A stretch of 7,714 bases of DNA from Candidatus Saccharimonadia bacterium (GTDB lineage Bacteria > Patescibacteriota > Saccharimonadia > Saccharimonadales > SZUA-47), in NCBI GenBank assembly GCA_938050265.1, contig CALLJT010000038.1:1-7714 (forward strand), written 5' to 3'. Positions 5,921 to 7,714 of the stretch are shown in pieces. A model generated the notes under the pieces. That model saw only the letters and a list, made by a program, of their open reading frames with translations. It ran no database searches and had not been told where the DNA came from. Within the stretch, counting starts at the first letter, position 1, and every line of letters begins with the position of its first letter. The position numbers and the translations under genes were made by a program.

Positions 5921-6300
5921 AGACTCTGATCGATAAACTGTTTTAATGCAGCCAAATCACGTACGCTACTGTCGTAGAAATACGTATTGATTCCGACGGA
6001 TTTTGCACTATCTGCTGCCTCTTGGTTGTGTTCAAAATACACAACATCGTCGGCCTCCAAGCCGTACTGTTCAAGCATCCGGCTGTAGTATTCTGGGTTT
6101 GACTTTTCAGGTTCGTGCTTCAGTGTGAATACCTCATATGGCGCGTCACCGAGTTTAAAATGTGCGAACTGCTCGTCGTTTGCACCAGTAAGCACAATCT
6201 TGTTGTTCGGATACGCCTCAAGTATAGCCAGCATCTCTTGGTCTATCGTGGCATCTTCATTAACAAGTCCGTTTATCGCGTCTACGAGTATCGTCTTCAT
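5917..6300 (-). CDS. Small HAD-fold protein with degenerate catalytic motifs
   Basis: 127 residues, resembling a cap-less haloacid-dehalogenase-like (HAD) domain. Motif I is KTILVDAINGLV (2-13): the first Asp (D7) is kept, but the second acid of DxD is replaced by Ile9. Motif II is IVLTGAND (Thr38). The motif III lysine is probably K66 in EKSNPEYY, a variant of the KPDPEIY signature. Motif IV reads VVYFEHNQEAADSA (86-99), with Glu90-His91 in place of the usual acidic pair. An active phosphatase normally needs D-x-D and motif IV acids for Mg2+, so catalysis is doubtful; a binding or regulatory role is possible. The start at 6300 is chosen because AGGAG (6307-6311) lies six bases upstream; an open extension to 6357 is unlikely to be translated. 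The gene stands alone between two terminator-like hairpins and a perfect palindrome. Confidence 0.75.
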   Translation of the reverse strand: MKTILVDAINGLVNEDATIDQEMLAILEAYPNNKIVLTGANDEQFAHFKLGDAPYEVFTLKHEPEKSNPEYYSRMLEQYGLEADDVVYFEHNQEAADSAKSVGINTYFYDSSVRDLAALKQFIDQSL

Positions 6301-6321
6301 GTTTATCTCCTGCATAGCTAA

Positions 6322-6339
6322 TATTCTATATATAGAATA
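6322..6339. promoter_or_regulatory. Perfect 18-bp palindrome in the 5' region of the HAD-like gene
   Basis: TATTCTATATATAGAATA is its own reverse complement. It ends 10 bases before the AGGAG ribosome-binding site and 21 bases before the ATG. The AT-rich core offers -10-like hexamers (TATATA, TAGAAT), so the site probably overlaps the promoter or its start point. It could bind a dimeric repressor. A -35 element at proper spacing is not clear. Confidence 0.5.
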
Positions 6340-6393
6340 GCAAGCAAACACAGACACACAAACCTAACCCACTTGATACGCTTGCGTTGCCGT

Positions 6394-6420
6394 CCAGCAG
6401 GTCTTCATGTTAAATGCTGG
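6394..6420. other. Hairpin between the acetyltransferase and HAD-like genes
   Basis: CCAGCA (6394-6399) and TGCTGG (6415-6420) form a perfect six-pair stem with a 15-base loop, just after the acetyltransferase stop. No T-run follows on either strand, so it is not a typical intrinsic terminator; it could be an mRNA 3'-end structure. Confidence 0.3.
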
Positions 6421-6427
6421 GGTTGCT

Positions 6428-6943
6428 CTAAAGATCCATCTGATATACAACCTGGTCGGCGAACCTTCCTTCTTGCGCGTCCCTACGTTTACCGGTCAGG
6501 GCGAAACCCTTCTTCTCATATAAACTTCTTGCGCCTTCATTGTTCTTTTCGTCTGTCCATAGTGACATCCAGCGCATACCTGCCTTTTGAGCTTGTTCGA
6601 CCGCTCTGTTGATTAACGCACTCGCGATTCCCTGCCGCTGGTAGTTGGGGTCAACTGCGATGAATGATAGCTGCGAGGTGTCTGGCGTCACGTCAGCGGA
6701 TTCCTCATCCATCGGTCTCGGGTACGTAAGCACAAACCCGATAACTGCTTCTCCGTCCACGGCAACGTGCGTCCAGCTCCCTTCTATGTCCGTCATGCGC
6801 TCTTCTATCAAAGAAGTAATGTAGTCATCGCCAGTTTCCGGGTATGGGCTTTCGTCACGGTTTGCGTACGCTCGCGCGTTCAGGAGTGACAGCGCGCTCG
6901 CTTCCTCCGGTGTAGCATCCCTAAAAGTTATGTGCTTTGACAT
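6428..6943 (-). CDS. GNAT-family N-acetyltransferase
   Basis: 171 residues, a full-length single GNAT domain that would transfer an acetyl group from acetyl-CoA to an amine. The N-terminal strand ITFRDATPEEASAL leads into helices 1 and 2. The beta-4/acetyl-CoA loop is LSFIAVDPNYQRQGIASALI (92-111), with the Q/R-x-x-G-x-G/A signature as QRQGIA (102-107). The later helix and strand region ARSLYEKKGF (138-147) contains Tyr142, the usual general acid position. The substrate cannot be told; residues 73-90 form an acidic Pro-rich insert (YPRPMDEESADVTPDT). The ATG is fixed by TAA directly before it in frame. There is no Shine-Dalgarno sequence; a poor -10 (TATTGT, 6950-6955) lies six bases upstream, hinting at a leaderless message. 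It is separated by 127 bases from the HAD-like gene. Confidence 0.9.
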   Translation of the reverse strand: MSKHITFRDATPEEASALSLLNARAYANRDESPYPETGDDYITSLIEERMTDIEGSWTHVAVDGEAVIGFVLTYPRPMDEESADVTPDTSQLSFIAVDPNYQRQGIASALINRAVEQAQKAGMRWMSLWTDEKNNEGARSLYEKKGFALTGKRRDAQEGRFADQVVYQMDL

Positions 6944-7064
6944 TTAGCTACAATACAACAAAACTGCTCCATACACCATGGGGTCGTATTGACTTTTTGA
7001 TTCTACTTCCTGGATATAAGCCTATTAGGTTTACTGAAAATGAGTCTGAACCGAATCTAAGAAC

Positions 7065-7090
7065 CTAAGGGTCGGATCTAAGGGTCGGAT
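7065..7090. repeat. Exact tandem duplication of a 13-bp unit
   Basis: CTAAGGGTCGGAT occurs twice without spacing (7065-7077 and 7078-7090). A diverged start of the same word (CTAAGAAC) lies immediately to the left, and CCTTAG to the right (7099-7104) can pair with CTAAGG. It lies in the 288-base gap between the transporter and acetyltransferase genes. Function is unknown; slippage or a tandem regulator site would fit. Confidence 0.7.
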
Positions 7091-7116
7091 CTTTAACACC
7101 TTAGAAAAATACCGAT

Positions 7117-7194
7117 TTACAAAATATATTCTTTAAACTCAAGAAGTTCGTCTTCTAGAGGTGTGTCAAGGTCCCACTTTCTGCAACACCTTGT
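7117..7194 (-). pseudogene. Possible C-terminal remnant of an unidentified gene
   Basis: The minus strand encodes CRKWDLDTPLEDELLEFKEYIL and then TAA (7117-7119), an acidic, helix-forming stretch typical of a protein C-terminus. The frame is blocked by TAG at 7195-7197. An adjacent frame carries KTLDKVLQKVG just upstream, so one frameshift would join them into one longer peptide. No start signal is visible. The evidence is composition only, and chance cannot be excluded. Confidence 0.25.
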
Positions 7195-7201
7195 CTAAGG
7201 T
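7188..7201. other. Small hairpin downstream of the transporter gene
   Basis: ACCTT and AAGGT form a perfect five-pair stem with a four-base loop (7188-7201), about 30 bases after the transporter stop on the minus strand. No T-run follows on that strand, so termination here is uncertain. Confidence 0.25.
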
Positions 7202-7231
7202 CTTTGCTTCCTTGTTTTGTTTGAGGCTGCA

Positions 7232-7714
7232 CTAAACTAAGAGCAGCAAAAATCCTAAGGTTGCAACAGCTGATGCTGCAAGTTTTAGCTTTATGTTATT
7301 CTTCTCATTCAAAAGAATAATTCCTAGCACTACAGTTATTATTATTGAGAATGTGTTTACGGCAGACAGTCGAGATACGTTGTCTAGTTTTGAGAGGGCA
7401 ACAAAGTAGGTTATTTCAGAAACAATACGAATAACCACAGCTCCGAGTAGTAGCTTCCAGGCAATGGACTCCTTAGACGGTAAGAGCGGCTTGTTGTTAT
7501 ATAGCTGATAAAGCAAGTACATTATAGTTGCTCCAATCCAAGCACCCATAGAAGTTACCACAAGAAAGGTCTGAACATCCGTAGCATCCAATACAGGTTT
7601 TTCGACAATGTTACCTATACCATATAGAAAAGCGGCAATAACGGCTAATGTTATGCCGTTCTTAGTAACTACATGTTCTGTTTTTAGCAGTCTTATCGCT
7701 GCGACACCAGATAG
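7232..7714 (-). CDS. EamA/DMT-superfamily transporter, C-terminal half (5' end beyond window)
   Basis: 160 residues are visible and the frame stays open to the right edge, so the TTG at 7591 is an internal codon and not the start. The visible part begins with the end of the first half and a basic linker, then one complete five-helix EamA repeat. Helices lie at about 20-38 (GITLAVIAAFLYGIGNIVEK), 50-72, 86-108, 115-134 and 142-160. The family ending ALSKLDNVSRLSAVNTFSII then VLGIILLNEK is clear, with the typical Glu before the last helix. These proteins move small metabolites across the inner membrane; the substrate is unknown. The DNA is notably AT-rich (one counted line is about 32% GC against about 50% in the left genes), which suggests a different origin. 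Confidence 0.88.
   Translation of the reverse strand, partial: LSGVAAIRLLKTEHVVTKNGITLAVIAAFLYGIGNIVEKPVLDATDVQTFLVVTSMGAWIGATIMYLLYQLYNNKPLLPSKESIAWKLLLGAVVIRIVSEITYFVALSKLDNVSRLSAVNTFSIIITVVLGIILLNEKNNIKLKLAASAVATLGFLLLLV

Noticed and set aside
6301..6357. N-terminal extension of the HAD-like protein
   Set aside because: The extra 19 residues would cover the AGGAG site and the palindrome; the HAD fold begins naturally at the ATG at 6300.
6361..6427. tRNA or small RNA gene
   Set aside because: The CCAGCA/TGCTGG hairpin is isolated; no cloverleaf arms, TTCGA-type loop or CCA end can be arranged around it.
7232..7591. A complete 119-residue transporter starting at TTG 7591
   Set aside because: The frame continues open through 7592-7714 and encodes the first helix of the EamA repeat, so the TTG is internal.

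Overview
The window carries seven protein-coding genes that can be supported, all on the minus strand, plus a scarred stretch holding two truncated gene fragments. The standard genetic code fits (TGA is a stop). The style is that of a small-genome bacterium: compact spacing, a processive membrane GT2 enzyme paired with a tiny membrane protein, several membrane or surface proteins without a recognisable family, and several genes with little or no 5' leader. I lean towards Patescibacteria/Saccharibacteria (TM7), but this is an inference from gene content and style. No ribosomal or other marker gene is present to prove it.

Positions 1-3859, of about 50% GC in the lines I counted, hold four minus-strand genes read from right to left. 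The first is a single-pass protein with an acidic cytoplasmic tail and a large external beta-rich domain. The second is a polytopic membrane protein built from two related halves. The third is a 116-residue, three-helix membrane protein. The fourth is a cellulose-synthase-like GT2 glycosyltransferase, 13 bases after the third and cut by the left window edge. Together they look like an envelope or surface module, with the last two forming one operon.

Positions 3860-5916 are an accessory segment. A minus-strand fragment (3933-4070) and a plus-strand fragment (4071-4262) meet head to head. The plus-strand fragment is clearly the C-terminal two thirds of a RelE/YafQ-type toxin. Both fragments lack their 5' ends, as one deletion between two divergent genes would produce. 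Next comes an intact, self-inhibited (class II) Fic-family AMPylase with a C-terminal winged-helix domain. Its strong promoter is wrapped in a cluster of GTTCAATT-type repeats that looks like an autoregulatory operator.

Positions 5917-7714 hold a small HAD-fold protein with altered catalytic motifs under a perfect 18-bp palindrome, and a GNAT acetyltransferase. A 288-base gap follows, with an exact 13-bp tandem duplication and a possible gene remnant. The window ends with the C-terminal half of an AT-rich EamA/DMT transporter gene that runs off the right edge.

The points most worth following are the Fic promoter repeat array, the head-to-head deletion scar with its RelE remnant, and the recurring short or absent 5' leaders.
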